64,000 nt of DNA from CAVVST01 sp963750995 (lineage in GTDB: Bacteria; Acidobacteriota; Vicinamibacteria; Vicinamibacterales; UBA2999), in the NCBI GenBank assembly GCA_963750995.1, contig CAVVST010000005.1, forward strand, positions 310,001 through 374,000. Direction: 5' to 3'. A model generated the notes under the pieces. It saw only the letters and a list, made by a program, of their open reading frames with translations. It was not told where the DNA came from and searched no databases. Positions 27,516 through 35,142 of the stretch are shown piece after piece. Positions within the stretch are counted from its first letter, which is position 1; the number at the start of each line of letters is the position of its first letter. Made by a program: the position numbers and the translations under genes.

Positions 27516-28256
27516 ATGCGCACACGAAGTCTTCTGGTTTTCACGCTGCTGGCCGGCCTTTCGCTGTCCACGGGCATACAGGCACAACGGGGTGGCGGCG
27601 CGCCCGCGGGTCCGCCGCAGTCGGGACGCGGCGCGGCCGCTGACGATCTGACCGGCACCTGGGTATCGGTGGTCGCTGAACACTGGCACCTGCGGATGCT
27701 CGTACCGCCGCGCGGCGAGTTCGCGATGCTTCCGCTCAACCAGAACGCGCGGAAGATGGCGGCGTCCTGGGATCCCGCGAAGGAGCCCGCGGGCGACGAA
27801 CAGTGCAAGGGTTACGGCGCCGCCGCGATCATGCGCGTTCCGAGCCGCCTCGACATCCGCTGGGCGGGTGACAACCAGCTTCGGATGGATATCGACTCCG
27901 GTACGCAGACGCGCCTCTTCAATTTCGGCGCGGCGGCGGCAGCGGCGTCGCAGGTTCCGAGCTGGCAGGGCTACTCCGCGGCGTCGTGGGTGCGCGGGGA
28001 TCTCCAGGTCGTGACCACCCGCCTGCGCCCCGGCTACCTCCGCAAGAACGGCGTGCCCTACAGCGATCAAGCGCGCGTCGAGGAACACTTCGACCGCTTC
28101 ACCGAGCCGAACGGCGACAACTGGCTCGTCGTCGACAGCATCGTCACCGATCCGGTCAACCTGACCGGGCCGTACGTCACGAGCGTCGCGTTCAAGAAGA
28201 TTCCCGACAAGCAGGGGTGGGATCCAACCCCGTGTCGCGCCAACGAAGCCCGTTAA
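27516..28256 (+). CDS. Secreted WDPTPCR-type protein (distant GRWEGD relative), cassette A gene 4
   Basis: 246 aa with a signal peptide and a Gly/Ala/Pro-rich linker. It has T-G-T-W-V-S, an M-L-P-L-N strand, I-D-S-G-T-Q-T-R-L-F, R-G-D-L-Q-V-V-T-T-R-L-R-P-G-Y-L, then V-P-Y-S-D-Q-A-R-V-E-E, and ends G-W-D-P-T-P-C-R-A-N-E-A-R. The G-D-x-x-V-V-T-T and S-D-Q-x-R-V-E positions match the GRWEGD core, so I treat it as a distant branch. The paralogue at 54798-55625 occupies the same cassette role. The stop overlaps the start of the following gene fragment (TAATG). Confidence 0.8.
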   Translation: MRTRSLLVFTLLAGLSLSTGIQAQRGGGAPAGPPQSGRGAAADDLTGTWVSVVAEHWHLRMLVPPRGEFAMLPLNQNARKMAASWDPAKEPAGDEQCKGYGAAAIMRVPSRLDIRWAGDNQLRMDIDSGTQTRLFNFGAAAAAASQVPSWQGYSAASWVRGDLQVVTTRLRPGYLRKNGVPYSDQARVEEHFDRFTEPNGDNWLVVDSIVTDPVNLTGPYVTSVAFKKIPDKQGWDPTPCRANEAR

Positions 28257-28444
28257 TGTCGTGGGGGCCGGCCTCAGCCGGCTCGTGCGTGCTGGTGCTG
28301 CTCGGTCTGTGCACCACGCCGCTCCTCGCACAGGTCGATCTCACGGGGATGTGGCGGCCGATGCCCCGGAACGAAGACGGCAGCGGCATGGACGGCGATT
28401 ACGCCGGCCTTCCGCTCAACGCGTCCGGCCGATCGTTGTTTTAG
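28256..28444 (+). pseudogene. 5' fragment of a ~300-aa GRWEGD-type gene
   Basis: Sixty-two codons: a hydrophobic leader, then Q-V-D-L-T-G-M-W-R-P-M-P and G-D-Y-A-G-L-P-L-N, after which homology stops and the frame ends. The DNA from about 28281 to 28435 closely matches the start of the gene at 33189. It is bounded on the left by GCCGGCCTCAGCCGGC, which codes part of the leader, and on the right by a GTCCGGCTTTAGCCGGAC element. The missing ~235 residues include the whole core motif, so no function is expected. Confidence 0.8.
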
Positions 28445-28452
28445 TACGTAGT

Positions 28453-28497
28453 GTCCGGCTTTAGCCGGACTCGGCCGGGTCCGCCTGAAGGCGGACA
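28453..28497. repeat. Composite REP element (two palindromes)
   Basis: GTCCGGCTTTAGCCGGAC followed 7 bp later by GTCCGCCTGAAGGCGGAC. The same two-part element occurs at 53795-53882, where the second palindrome is split by an extra insertion. Confidence 0.85.
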
Positions 28498-28543
28498 CCA
28501 CGAACATGTGAAATCGCGTTTTAGATTAGGACCCATTTCACAA

Positions 28544-28665
28544 TCAGAAGGTGAAGCGGAAGCCGAGCTGGAAAGTCCGCGCCGAGTAAGCGAGGTTCGC
28601 GTTCGTCGTCAGCAGTCCATACGCTGAGCTGCTCTCGTTCAGCGTGTACCGATCCGCTGGCGCAC
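28544..28665 (-). pseudogene. C-terminal remnant of an Oar-like receptor
   Basis: The reverse strand encodes about 40 residues ending A-Y-S-A-R-T-F-Q-L-G-F-R-F-T-F before a TGA. The alternating aromatic pattern and terminal Phe are those of a TonB-dependent receptor's last barrel strand. No receptor-like sequence continues upstream; the adjacent ~90 bp to the next gene show nothing clear. It may be the far end of the receptor whose first ~50 residues survive at 31869-32051. Confidence 0.7.
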
Positions 28666-28753
28666 AGCGAACCTGTCTTCAATCCGTCTTCTTCTTGACG
28701 CTATGGGATCAGGGTGGTAGCGTCGTGTGCCTCGCGAGAATCGGAGGCTGTGT

Positions 28754-29167
28754 ATGAAGAGGCTTTCCCTCGTCGTCGCGGGCCTTGCGTTAGTCTGGAC
28801 AGTGCCGTTGGTGGCACATCATGGGTTTGCGGCGGAGTTTGACAAAGACGCGCCGATTACGTTGAGAGGCACACTCTCCAAGATGGAGTGGATCAATCCT
28901 CACGGGTGGATACACATCGACGTCAAGCAACCGGACGGCAAGGTGGTCACCTGGGCGGTTGAGACCGGCTCCGGTAATCAGCTCTTGCGGCGCGGTCTTC
29001 GGAAGACCGACTTCCCGATTGGCAGCGAGCTGATCGTCGACGGTTATCGCGCGAGGAATGGAAAGGCGACCATCAACGGCTCAAGCGTGAAGTTCGCGAA
29101 CGGTCGGAACTTCAATCTCGGTGCGCCTGCTGACGCCCCCCAACCCCAAGGGGACGCCCAGCGGTAA
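28754..29167 (+). CDS. DUF6152 family secreted protein
   Basis: 137 aa. The signal peptide ends L-V-A and the mature start is H-H-G-F-A-A-E-F-D, then W-I-N-P-H-G-W-I, D-F-P-I-G-S-E-L and a tail with A-D-A-P-Q-P. CGGAGG lies about 7 bp before the ATG. It is convergent with a GRWEGD gene (stops 21 bp apart) rather than co-directional. Lies in the lower-GC block between the two receptor remnants. Confidence 0.87.
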   Translation: MKRLSLVVAGLALVWTVPLVAHHGFAAEFDKDAPITLRGTLSKMEWINPHGWIHIDVKQPDGKVVTWAVETGSGNQLLRRGLRKTDFPIGSELIVDGYRARNGKATINGSSVKFANGRNFNLGAPADAPQPQGDAQR

Positions 29168-29187
29168 GAGGGCCCGACCGGTGGTCG

Positions 29188-29958
29188 TCACGGCGCTCGA
29201 TGTAGCGGCCCTTCCAGAACCTCGTCAAACGCGTAACACTCGTACTCGAGGATCTGGATGTTCCTTTCCATGCGCCGATAAAGCGGCATGCTCATCTTCC
29301 AGGGCCTCGTGAAGACCTTCGGATCTTCGATCGTCGCCTCGTAGGTGATGTGGTTGGCGCTCATCGGCGTGTAGCGCTCAACGACGTGCAACTCCTCGCT
29401 GTGATGATTGCCGGCCCTGTCGAACCACGTCTCACTGTTGAAATGCACGACATCGACCACCAGCGTGTCGCCCTCCCAGCGCCCGCGTGAATCCCCCATC
29501 CAGAACTCGATCGGCCCCTCCAGATGGGGCGTGTTCATGAAGACATTTCGAAGGGTATGTGCGTACTCGTAGAACATCGAAATCTGGGTCGGGGTTTGGA
29601 GAATCTGAAACGGAACCCCCATGTACGTGGCACGGGGCACACCAGGCAGGAAGCACTTCGATTCCGGGTCGGCCGTCGCGCGATTGGCGAAGTTCTCCCG
29701 TTGTTTGACCGCCCCTTCCGCGTTGTAAGGAAGGGCGTCGCCCTCGACCACGCCGAGGCCCGCCGGTATGCCAAATTGCGCCCCATGCGGCAGAATGTTC
29801 CATGCCGCCGTGTTGACGGCCTGCCAGACACCCGACAGATCGGGCTTGCCGTCGGAGCTACGCGGCATCGCCTGACCGGCCGCAGGTATCGGCGCCAGCC
29901 ACAGAGCGACCGCAGCGGCCGTCGCAGTCACCAGCGTGTACAGCTTCCTCATGCTCAT
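29188..29958 (-). CDS. Secreted GRWEGDTLVV-family protein
   Basis: 256 aa with a signal peptide (I-P-A-A-G-Q-A). It contains D-L-S-G-V-W, C-F-L-P-G-V-P-R, Y-E-Y-A-H-T-L-R-N-V-F, the core G-R-W-E-G-D-T-L-V-V-D-V-V-H-F-N, H-S-E-E-L-H-V-V-E-R-Y, and ends with Cys-containing Y-E-C-Y-A-F-D-E. AGGAGG 6 bp before the ATG at 29958 decides the start. The next gene upstream is a close relative (same R-x-C/E-C-Y tail region and H-V-V/I-L-E-R), so this is a tandem pair. Confidence 0.87.
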   Translation of the reverse strand: MSMRKLYTLVTATAAAVALWLAPIPAAGQAMPRSSDGKPDLSGVWQAVNTAAWNILPHGAQFGIPAGLGVVEGDALPYNAEGAVKQRENFANRATADPESKCFLPGVPRATYMGVPFQILQTPTQISMFYEYAHTLRNVFMNTPHLEGPIEFWMGDSRGRWEGDTLVVDVVHFNSETWFDRAGNHHSEELHVVERYTPMSANHITYEATIEDPKVFTRPWKMSMPLYRRMERNIQILEYECYAFDEVLEGPLHRAP

Positions 29959-29988
29959 GGACGTCCTCCTGGGCGACAGTCGGCGGCC

Positions 29989-30897
29989 TCACGGGATCTT
30001 CGCCCCATAGTAGGGGAAAGTCTTGAGACCCATTTCGGTGTACTCGACCCGGGCGCCTTCGATGCACGCCGACTCCAGCAGCTCATAGTTCGGGTCGTTA
30101 TTGCGCCGAATGGGAATCGCAATCGTCCAGGGTCTCGTAAAGACCTTCGGATCGGTGATCGTGGCAGTGTAGTGAATGGCGTCGGGAGCGATCATCGTCC
30201 AGCGTTCCAGGATGTGCACGGCGGAACTGTAAAAATGCCCCGCGTGATCGAACCAGATCTGCGGCCTGATATTGGTGACGTCGACCACCAGCGTATTGCC
30301 CTCCCAGCGGCCGCGGGAGTCGCCGAAGGCCAGGAGGATGTTCGGTGAGATATGCGGACGTCCGTCCGTGGGGACGACGCGATACGCATGACTCTGCTCC
30401 TGGAGGAACGTCAGACCCGCGGGAGTCTGAAGTATCTGATAGCCCATGGGCCCATAGGCCTGACGCGGCGGGCTAGGAAGGAAACAGCTGGATTGCGGAT
30501 CGCGATAGGTCGGCCGATGCGTTAACTGCAGCGCCTTTGCCCATGGCTGTTGAGGAACCTTGCCGTCGGGGGGATCCACGATCATGGTGACGCCCCCAGG
30601 ATCATCGTACGAGCCCATCCAGATCGGGGGGTGTTCTTCGAGGTCGTCGGTGCTGACCCGGGAGCGGGCCCAGTTGCCGCGGAAGTCGGGCGTGCCGTCC
30701 GGCATACGAGGTGGATTGAACGTTTTGGCCTTCTCGATCGCGCACGGGTGAAATTCTGCGGGCTTTTCCGAACAACCGCCCAACTGCCCATATGGCACCA
30801 TCGGCTTATCAGCCGTCTGACCTCCGAGCTCCGCAGCGAACGGGGCAGCCACCAAGAGAGCCGCCCCGACTATGTTAACTGCAGGTTTCATTGTCAT
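29989..30897 (-). CDS. Secreted GRWEGNTLVV-family protein
   Basis: 302 aa. The signal peptide is followed by a C-S-E-K-P-A-E-F-H-P-C segment, D-F-R-G-N-W, C-F-L-P-S-P-P-R, P-T-D-G-R-P-H, the core G-R-W-E-G-N-T-L-V-V-D-V-T-N-I, H-I-L-E-R-W and a C-terminal E-S-A-C-I-E-G-A. It lies 30 bp upstream of the gene at 29188-29958 on the same strand and looks like its longer tandem paralogue. Local GC is near 57%, below the ~65-75% of the flanking receptors. Confidence 0.86.
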   Translation of the reverse strand: MTMKPAVNIVGAALLVAAPFAAELGGQTADKPMVPYGQLGGCSEKPAEFHPCAIEKAKTFNPPRMPDGTPDFRGNWARSRVSTDDLEEHPPIWMGSYDDPGGVTMIVDPPDGKVPQQPWAKALQLTHRPTYRDPQSSCFLPSPPRQAYGPMGYQILQTPAGLTFLQEQSHAYRVVPTDGRPHISPNILLAFGDSRGRWEGNTLVVDVTNIRPQIWFDHAGHFYSSAVHILERWTMIAPDAIHYTATITDPKVFTRPWTIAIPIRRNNDPNYELLESACIEGARVEYTEMGLKTFPYYGAKIP

Positions 30898-31007
30898 GTG
30901 TACCTCAGACCATAGCCTCTCACGACGCCTCGAAATTCGCGCTCTGCCCGTCGCCGCTGTAACCGGCGCTGAAGTTCGTCGTGTTGAGCAGCCAACCTCC
31001 GCGTCGC

Positions 31008-31787
31008 CTAATTGGTGTTGCCCTGGCCCATCATCTGGGCTTTCAGCCAGGTAGCGATCATCGGCTGGAGTTCCGGGTGCGAAGGAAACATATACACGCC
31101 GTTCTCTGAACCGATGCCGGTCTCCAAGAGCGGCTTTCCCGTCTCGTTCTCATAGATTTTCAGGAACCACCGAGGATTGTTCGAGCCGCCCATCAATGCG
31201 GTGAAATCCTTCGCATAAAAATTATCGTCTCTCGCCGTTGCAGCAAACAGCGACACCCCGGGTGTCTTTGCCAGGTAGTCGAGTGTTTCCTTGTCCAGCC
31301 CGCCCGAAAGTAGCATCAGGGCTTTGACTTCGGTGCGACGCGCGGCCAGGTTCGAGGACTGCCTCACGCCACAACCCGCGCCCCCGGCGGCGGCCCGGGA
31401 CTTGTCGACACCCGGCTGCGCAAGGAGGAAGTTGAACATGGCGTCGGTATCGCCGGGCCATTTCACCCGCAACGCCTGCGCTTGTTTGGCGTCAGTCGCC
31501 TTCTGGTCGCTCTGACCGTATCCCCTGAAATCGACCGTCAACACATGAAAGCCCGCGTTGGTCAGGTCGTTTGCCAGGCCATCCCACAAGTGCCTGTCCA
31601 ACTCCACGGTGTTGCACTGGTGAAGCAACAGGAGGCCCGGACCAGGCCTACCAGGTGAGAAATAGGTGCCCTTCAGGTTATTGCCCTCCGGCCCCTTGAT
31701 GTCGACATCTTTTTTCTGCACCTGGGCTGAAGCGTTGACGGCTGTCAAGGCAAGCCCTGCAACGAGAGCGACTGCGAATCGTTTCAT
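31008..31787 (-). CDS. Secreted alpha/beta-hydrolase-like protein with a Gly at the nucleophile position
   Basis: 259 aa with a signal peptide (V-N-A-S-A-Q). The fold elements are G-L-L-L-L-H-Q-C-N (oxyanion strand), V-D-F-R-G-Y-G-Q-S-D and the elbow G-G-A-G-C-G near residues 135-140. In the usual G-x-S-x-G elbow the central residue would be Ser; here it appears as Gly138, with Cys139 next to it. The expected acid and His lie in the A-T-A-R-D-D-N-F and F-P-S-H-P-E-L regions. Either a non-catalytic homologue or one base changed (AGT to GGT). The start at 31787 follows a GGAGAC site. Confidence 0.72.
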   Translation of the reverse strand: MKRFAVALVAGLALTAVNASAQVQKKDVDIKGPEGNNLKGTYFSPGRPGPGLLLLHQCNTVELDRHLWDGLANDLTNAGFHVLTVDFRGYGQSDQKATDAKQAQALRVKWPGDTDAMFNFLLAQPGVDKSRAAAGGAGCGVRQSSNLAARRTEVKALMLLSGGLDKETLDYLAKTPGVSLFAATARDDNFYAKDFTALMGGSNNPRWFLKIYENETGKPLLETGIGSENGVYMFPSHPELQPMIATWLKAQMMGQGNTN

Positions 31788-31868
31788 GTCTTGTCTCCGT
31801 GCTGGTGATACGCGAGTTTCATGAGCTTGTCGCAGATGCAACTTGCGTTATCGAAACGATAGGAACCA

Positions 31869-32051
31869 TTAGGGCCTTTCCGTCCGGTCGGGGCCTTGAA
31901 GCGCTGGGCTCGTGGCTTCAACCGTCACGCCCGGCAGCACGGCACCGGACGAGTCGCGGACGACGCCTGTCATGGACGCCTGAGCGTGCGCAGCCGCAGG
32001 AATTACGACAACGCACGCGCACAGGATGGCGACACGAGCTACTCCACGCAT
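31869..32051 (-). pseudogene. N-terminal remnant of an Oar-like receptor
   Basis: Sixty codons with a signal peptide (A-A-A-H-A-Q) and the opening of the carboxypeptidase-regulatory domain, S-M-T-G-V-V-R-D-S-S-G-A-V-L-P-G-V. Homology stops after S-P-A-L-Q. The rest of the receptor (about 950 residues) is missing. It belongs to the ~1000-aa subfamily by its S-x-T-G-V-V-R-D opening. The surrounding 31788-32251 stretch holds nothing else I can support. Confidence 0.8.
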
Positions 32052-32251
32052 ACCTGGCCTCCCGCTGCATCCGACGAATTACCTCGGTGAAAGCGTTGCG
32101 CTATCGCGGGCCCTGGGAAGGAGAATCGAGCCGGAGTCGTGCGGCGGGTGCATGCTAGGCGTGCGGGAAAAGAGTGTCAAGCACATTGTGGGTCAGCACT
32201 TTGTGGGTCCTTTTGCGCAGTCTGTTCGCGGTCGTAGTAGCATGCCGCACC

Positions 32252-33160
32252 ATGGCGTCCAGGCATTTGGTTCTGGCGGCGGTGGTGTCGGCACTCTCGA
32301 GCGGTGCCGTAGCACTGGCCCAGACGATTGCCCCCGGCACCGGGCAGAGTGATCTCAGCGGTATGTGGCGCCCACTCCCGCGCAACCAGGGCGGGAGCGG
32401 GATGGACGGTGATTACGCCGGCCTGCCGTTGAACGAGGCGGGCCGGTTGCGTGCACAGAGCTGGGTGCCCGAGAACTTCGAGGTGCCCGAATTTGTGTGT
32501 CGGCCGCATCCGTGGGACTACTCATTGGAAGCGGGCGCCTCTCGGATGCGGTGGGTTCCCGAAGTCTTCGACCCGACGCAAGAGGTGATCGCCTATCACG
32601 GCCGGTTCTCGATGCGCGAGCAGGAGACGACGATCTGGATGGATGGGCGGCCACATCCTCCCGATTACGCGCGCCACTCCTGGAGCGGCTTCACTACCGG
32701 CGTATGGGAGGGCGCTACTCTCGTTCAGACAGCGACGCACCTGAAGGAAGCCTACATACGCTCATGGGGACCGATGCGCAGCGACCAGGCGACGGTGCGC
32801 ACGCGCTGGAAGCGGATTGGCAATTACCTGCGCGCCACCGCCATCATCTATGACTCCGTCTACATGGCGGAGCCCTATATCCGGACCTCTCTCTTCTGGG
32901 AGCTCGATCCCCAACTCCAGCTTCCGCCCTATCCATGCGAGGAAGCGACGGAAACCGTCGTCCAGCGAGGCACCGTGCCGCACGCCTTGCCGGGCAGGAA
33001 CTTCCTGCCAGGCCAGAACCCCGAGATGACCGACGCATTCGGCACGCCGTACGAGCCGAGACTGGGCGGCCCCGAAACCATGTATCCCGAGTACATCGCC
33101 AAGATGAAAAGTTTTCCGCGTCCAAAAACTGTCGCCGGTGGCAGGGAGCGTGGCCAGTGA
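32252..33160 (+). CDS. Secreted ~300-aa GRWEGD-type protein, cassette B gene 1
   Basis: 302 aa with a signal peptide (A-V-A-L-A-Q). Nearly the same as 25159-26061 along its whole length: T-I-A-P-G, G-D-Y-A-G-L-P-L-N, V-C-R-P-H, I-W-M-D-G-R-P-H-P, G-V-W-E-G-A-T-L-V-Q-T-A-T-H-L-K-E-A, M-Y-P-E-Y-I-A-K-M-K. In the core the residue after W-E-G is Ala instead of Asp/Asn. The ATG at 32252 gives a normal signal peptide; an in-frame start 78 bp earlier gives a less typical one. Followed by only a 12-codon relic of the MBL-fold gene. Confidence 0.86.
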   Translation: MASRHLVLAAVVSALSSGAVALAQTIAPGTGQSDLSGMWRPLPRNQGGSGMDGDYAGLPLNEAGRLRAQSWVPENFEVPEFVCRPHPWDYSLEAGASRMRWVPEVFDPTQEVIAYHGRFSMREQETTIWMDGRPHPPDYARHSWSGFTTGVWEGATLVQTATHLKEAYIRSWGPMRSDQATVRTRWKRIGNYLRATAIIYDSVYMAEPYIRTSLFWELDPQLQLPPYPCEEATETVVQRGTVPHALPGRNFLPGQNPEMTDAFGTPYEPRLGGPETMYPEYIAKMKSFPRPKTVAGGRERGQ

Positions 33161-33192
33161 GTTCGAAGCTGCTCTATCGCGGTGCGATATGA
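33157..33192 (+). pseudogene. 12-codon 5' relic of an MBL-fold gene
   Basis: GTG at 33157 overlaps the preceding stop exactly as in cassette A, and the first codons (M-S-S-K-L-L) match M-R-S-K-L-L of the gene at 26058. After L-L the sequence diverges and reaches TGA at 33190, which overlaps the ATG of the next gene. This is a junction scar showing that an MBL-fold gene once followed the 32252 gene. Confidence 0.7.
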
Positions 33193-34084
33193 AGCTGACA
33201 ACGTCCTTACGACGCGTCGTGTGCGTGCTGGTGCTGCTGGGCCTCGGTGCCGCGCCGGTCCTCGCACAGGTTGATCTCACCGGAATGTGGCGGCCCATGC
33301 CACGGAACGAAGACGGCAGCGGCATGGACGGCGATTACGCCGGCTTGCCGCTGAACGACGGCCGGCCGCGCGCGGGCGCAAAGCTGGGTGCCTGAGAACT
33401 TCGACGTGGCCGAGTGGGTCTGCCGGCCGCACTCGTGGGACTTCTCCGTCGAAGCGGTGGCGGTGCTTCGCCTCTGGACCGACGTCCAGGGACCCACGCA
33501 GCAGGTCCGCGCCTATCGTGGCCGCATTGCGATGCGCGACCAGGAAACGACGATCTGGATGGACGGCCGCCCGCGGCCGCCGGAGTGGGTGCGTCACAGC
33601 TGGAGCGGCTTCTCCACCGGCGAATGGCAGGGCGACACACTCGTCCAGACCGCGACGCACCTGAAGGAAAACTACATCCGCCGCTGGGGCCCGATGCGAA
33701 GCGACCAGGCGACGGTGCGCATCCGCTACAAGCGGATTGGCGATTACCTGCGCACGACCGTCATCATCTACGACCCGGTCTACTTCGATGCCCCGTACAT
33801 CCGGACCAACCTGTTCTGGATGAACGACCCCGACCTCCAGATGCCGCCATATCCGTGCGACGAGGCCACTGAAACCGTGGTTGCGCGCGGCACCGTGCCA
33901 CACCAGCTGCCCGGCAAGGCCATCCTGCCGGCGCAGAATCCTGATCTGACCGACCGGTTCGGGTCGCTCGTACGAAGCGCGCCTTGGCGGCGCCGAGACG
34001 ATGTATCCCGAGTACATCGCGAAGATGAAAGCGTTCCGGCGGCCGCCGACGGTGTTCTCGGAAACCGGGGAGCGCGGGCAATGA
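33189..34084 (+). CDS. Secreted ~300-aa GRWEGD-type protein, cassette B gene 2, two frameshifts
   Basis: About 297 aa. The signal peptide (A-P-V-L-A-Q) is followed by V-D-L-T-G-M-W-R-P-M-P, V-C-R-P-H, I-W-M-D-G-R-P-R-P-P, G-E-W-Q-G-D-T-L-V-Q-T-A-T-H-L-K-E-N and M-Y-P-E-Y-I-A-K-M-K-A-F. An extra G near 33360 and an extra T near 33968 break the frame; removing both gives exactly 298 codons with the family-typical A-Q-S-W-V-P-E-N and G-S-P-Y-E-A-R. The core has Gln in place of the Glu seen in other members (W-Q-G-D). The stop overlaps the ATG of the next MBL-fold gene. Confidence 0.82.
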
Positions 34085-35098
34085 GCCGGCTGCCCTGGCT
34101 CGCCGGCGTCGCGGGCCTCGTCATGCTCGGGTTCACTGAAGGTGTCTCGACGCAGGCCGGCCTGGGCGCCGGGGCATGGGCCTGGAAACCTGCAATCCAG
34201 CGCGCCGGCGACGGCGAGGTTCACGTAGAGCCGGTTCGGGACAACATCTCCATCCTGGTGGGCGCCGGCGGCAACGTCACCGTGTCTGCGGGCGGCGACG
34301 GCGTCCTGCATGGTGGACGGCGGAACCGCGGCGATGGCCGAGAAGGTGCTCGCGGCGGTCAGGACAATTTCACAGGGCCCGATCCGCTACCTCGTGAACA
34401 CCAACGAGCGGCAGGACTACAGCGGTGCGAACGAGAAGATCGCCGCCGCCGGCGAGACGATTCCGTTCCGGCCCAACCAGACTATTCAGATCCAGGGTTA
34501 CATCGGCACCAACCGGGCGACCGTCGTGTCGTACGTTTCCGTCTACGAGCGAATGTCGGCGCCAACCGGCAAAGTTGCTCCGCGCGCCGAGGGCGCGTGG
34601 CCCGACGCGACCTACTCGACGCCGCAGAAGAAGCTGCACTTCAACGGCGAGCCAGTGGTGATCATCCACCAGCCATCCGCGACCGACGGCAACAGCGTCG
34701 TCCATTTCCGGCGCGCGGATGTCATCAGCGTGGGCGACCTGATCGATCTCACCGGGTACCCTGTCATCGATCTCGCCGCGGGTGGCAGCATCCAATCGAT
34801 GCTCGCCAGCCTGAACGATCTGATCGACATCACCGTTCCCGAGAAGCAATCCGAAGATGGAACGCTCGTCATTCCGGGACACGGCCGGATCGCGGACCAG
34901 CCCGACGTCGTCTACTACTACGAGATGCTGAGCATCATCCGCGACCGCGTTCAGGACATGATCGCGCGCGGGCTGACGCTGCCGCAGGTGCACGCCGCGC
35001 GGCCCACCCGCGACTTCGATACCCGCTACGGCCGGAACACCGGTGCCTGGACGACCGAGCAGTTCGTCGAGGCCGTCTATCAAAACCTGAAACGGTAG
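34081..35098 (+). CDS. Secreted metallo-beta-lactamase-fold protein with altered metal site, cassette B gene 3, one frameshift
   Basis: About 338 aa. Same plan as 26058-27059: signal peptide, N-I-S-I-L-V-G-A-G-G-N-V-T-V, V-L-M-V-D-G-G, T-D-G-N-S-V-V-H-F, I-S-V-G-D-L and V-I-P-G-H-G-R, ending near A-A-R-P-T-R-D-F-D-T-R-Y-G. An extra C at 34309 breaks the frame; removal gives 339 codons. The metal-motif position reads N-T-N-E-R-Q-D-Y, so all histidines of HxHxDH are lost here, more than in the other two paralogues. A palindrome and the receptor gene at 35143 follow. Confidence 0.82.
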
Positions 35099-35120
35099 CC
35101 GGAGGCCTTCAGGCCTCCGG
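35099..35120. repeat. CCGGAGGCC/GGCCTCCGG palindrome
   Basis: A perfect 9-bp stem with a 4-nt TTCA loop, overlapping the end of the MBL-fold gene and 23 bp before the receptor start. It may separate expression of the two genes. Same family as the palindromes at 68-144. Confidence 0.75.
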
Positions 35121-35142
35121 ATCCACCTTGCGAGGAGGACAC

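Noticed and set aside
30920..31007. Possible short reverse-strand coding relic
   Set aside because: About 29 codons (ending Q-S-A-N-F-E-A-S) without start or recognisable family; could be chance.
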